DNA of 46,434 bases, from the NCBI GenBank assembly GCA_030373045.1, contig JAUCPW010000071.1, positions 1 to 46,434 on the forward strand, written 5' to 3'. Below the pieces are notes generated by a model that was given only the letters and a program-made list of their open reading frames with translations, did no database searches and was not told the DNA's origin. Positions 45,429 to 46,434 of this stretch are shown in pieces. How positions within the stretch are numbered: the first letter of the stretch is position 1; every line of letters begins with the position of its first letter. The position numbers and the translations under genes were made by a program. The DNA is from Candidatus Fermentibacter sp. Its GTDB lineage: Bacteria; Fermentibacterota; Fermentibacteria; Fermentibacterales; Fermentibacteraceae.

Positions 45429-46081
45429 CGATCCCTCCCACGGCATCCACCGGCCAGGGGCAGGACGCCCGCAGGACGCCTTCGCCTTCGACGATCGCAG
45501 TCGTCTCCGCGTGCTATCTGGCCGCACAGATGCTCTCGGATATCGCGAGCCTCAGGATCGTGACGCTCGCCGGGCTCTCGATGGATGCCGGGACGCTGGT
45601 CTATCCACTGACCTTCACACTGAGGGACCTGGTGCACAAGACGGCCGGGAAGGCGGCGGCCAGGGCGCTCATCTTCACGGCGGCGGCCGTCAACGTCTTC
45701 ATGGCCGGGCTCTTCTGGCTGGTATCCGTCATGCGGCCCGATCCCACAGTCGGCCCCCAGGAGGGTTTCGGCCTCGTGCTCTCGCCGGTCTGGCGCATCG
45801 TGGCGGCCTCGATCATGGCCGAAGTGCTCTCGGAGCTGCTCGACACCGAAGTCTACTCATTCTGGGTGAAGAGGTTCGGAGAGGGTCGGCAGTGGATGAG
45901 GGTCCTGGCGAGCAACTCGGCGGCCATCCCCGTGGACAGCGCGATCTTCTGCGTGGCGGCCTTCGCCGGGGTGCTGCCCGGTGCGACTCTCGCCGCCGTG
46001 ATCCTGGCCAACATCCTGATGAAGTTCGCCACCACCCTGGTCTCCCTTCCCGCCATCTACGCCGTCCGGCAGGGCTCGTAA
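45425..46081 (+). CDS. yhhQ: YhhQ-like queuosine precursor transporter (VUT family)
   Basis: A 218-residue inner-membrane protein of the VUT/DUF165 family, whose E. coli member YhhQ takes up 7-deazaguanine precursors of queuosine. GTG 45425 overlaps the leuS stop (GTGA). Six or so hydrophobic spans are visible: STIAVVSACYLAAQMLSDIA, VYPLTFTLRDLVHKTAGKAA, AAVNVFMAGLFWLVSVM, IVAASIMAEVLSELLDTEVY, AIPVDSAIFCVAAFAGVLPG and LAAVILANILMKFATTLVSL. The family-typical D-x-E and SELLDT-like segment supports the call. The specific substrate is inferred from family only. Confidence 0.85.
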   Translation: MTIPPTASTGQGQDARRTPSPSTIAVVSACYLAAQMLSDIASLRIVTLAGLSMDAGTLVYPLTFTLRDLVHKTAGKAAARALIFTAAAVNVFMAGLFWLVSVMRPDPTVGPQEGFGLVLSPVWRIVAASIMAEVLSELLDTEVYSFWVKRFGEGRQWMRVLASNSAAIPVDSAIFCVAAFAGVLPGATLAAVILANILMKFATTLVSLPAIYAVRQGS

Positions 46082-46100
46082 CCCGCTGGAGGCTGACACC

Positions 46101-46386
46101 GGGCACGCCCTCTCTAGATTCGCTTCGCGAATCATGCTGACGGGCTGCGTATCGATTCCGCTGCGCGGATGAGAGGACCCGGAGCGTGCTTCCTCAGATG
46201 GGAGTCCGGATTCACCCTCGTGAATCCGGGCCGCATCGATTCCGCTGCGCGGATGAGAGGACCCGGAGCGTGCTTCCTCAGATGGGAGTCCGGATTCACC
46301 CTCGTGAATCCGGGCACGCCCTCTCGCAGATTCGCTTCGCGAATCATGCTGACGGGCTACGTATCAATTCCGCTGCGCGGAATTGA
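46101..46386. repeat. Nested hairpin repeat array at the contig end
   Basis: An 80-bp unit occurs at 46151-46230 and 46235-46314, identical by eye. A second 50-bp unit, beginning GGGCACGCCCTCTC, flanks the pair at 46101-46150 and 46312-46363. Each unit contains short perfect hairpins: GATTCGCTTCGCGAATC at 46117-46133 and again near 46329, GGATTCACCCTCGTGAATCC twice, and CAATTCCGCTGCGCGGAATTG near 46365. No gene is seen in the 353 bp after yhhQ. Such arrays resemble REP-like repeats and explain why assembly stops here. Confidence 0.85.
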
Positions 46387-46415
46387 TGAGATAAAAGTGT
46401 TCTGGAGAAGAGGGA

Positions 46416-46434
46416 GGGGGGGGGGGGGGGGGGG
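46416..46434. other. Terminal poly-G run, technical
   Basis: Nineteen G in a row end the contig. This is the known false poly-G of two-colour Illumina chemistry or a collapse after the repeat array. Confidence 0.85.

Noticed and set aside
46101-46386. CRISPR array
   Set aside because: The repeats are long hairpin-rich units without unique spacers of regular length, and no cas genes are present.

Overview
This is a high-GC bacterial contig, most likely from a metagenome assembly. It starts with unremoved Nextera transposon adapter and ends in a poly-G run, so both edges are technical. Envelope genes include TolC-like, PorV/FadL-like and BamA-like barrels and many lipoproteins, so the cell is Gram-negative. 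The metabolic genes point to an anaerobe: a ferredoxin-type 2-oxoacid oxidoreductase, a rubredoxin domain, a hydrogenase-type regulator and a selenoprotein. Arginine is often AGG, and genes are tightly packed with many GTGA or ATGA stop/start overlaps. The gene content resembles little-studied FCB-related candidate phyla, but no marker here fixes the phylum.

Layout of the left half. 39-4981 is the classic pyrH-frr-uppS-cdsA-dxr-rseP block (nucleotide, ribosome recycling, isoprenoid, phospholipid and site-2 protease genes). 4956-11088 holds envelope genes: a lipoprotein, a protease/propeller/barrel fusion, a secreted FGE-like protein, LpoB and a TPR lipoprotein. deoC, a UvrD/PcrA helicase, a split transketolase and a phosphoglycerate dehydrogenase-like gene follow. 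16984-20607 is a four-gene cassette of unknown membrane proteins, the first apparently with a DUF6754-type domain. Behind it lie a rubredoxin fusion, a TM1266-like regulator and a TIGR02757-like gene.

Layout of the middle. A tRNA-Phe at 22527-22602 has its own promoter within a tandem repeat. A 195-bp AT-rich element with 30-bp perfect terminal inverted repeats follows it and overlaps the end of selD. The minus-strand operon 27146-22784 encodes an oxidoreductase, a degenerate ABC-ATPase, a membrane protein, a GNAT acetyltransferase and SelD. The selD frame contains an in-frame UGA at the active-site position, followed by a SECIS-like hairpin, so it must be read as one selenoprotein; it also carries an N-terminal cysteine-rich domain.

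Layout of the right half. clpB and an AI-2E-family exporter are on the plus strand. A TetR-regulated minus operon (35082-31430) encodes TolC-like and membrane-fusion proteins plus a frameshifted molybdopterin lipoprotein, but no inner-membrane pump. A three-gene ferredoxin oxidoreductase operon, an outer-membrane barrel, ndk, a large PAS protein, leuS and a YhhQ-like transporter complete the genes. The last 350 bases are a nested array of hairpin repeats.

The best candidates for undescribed biology are the 16984-20607 membrane cassette, the Cys-rich/SelD selenoprotein fusion, the dead ABC-ATPase pair and the pump-less efflux operon.
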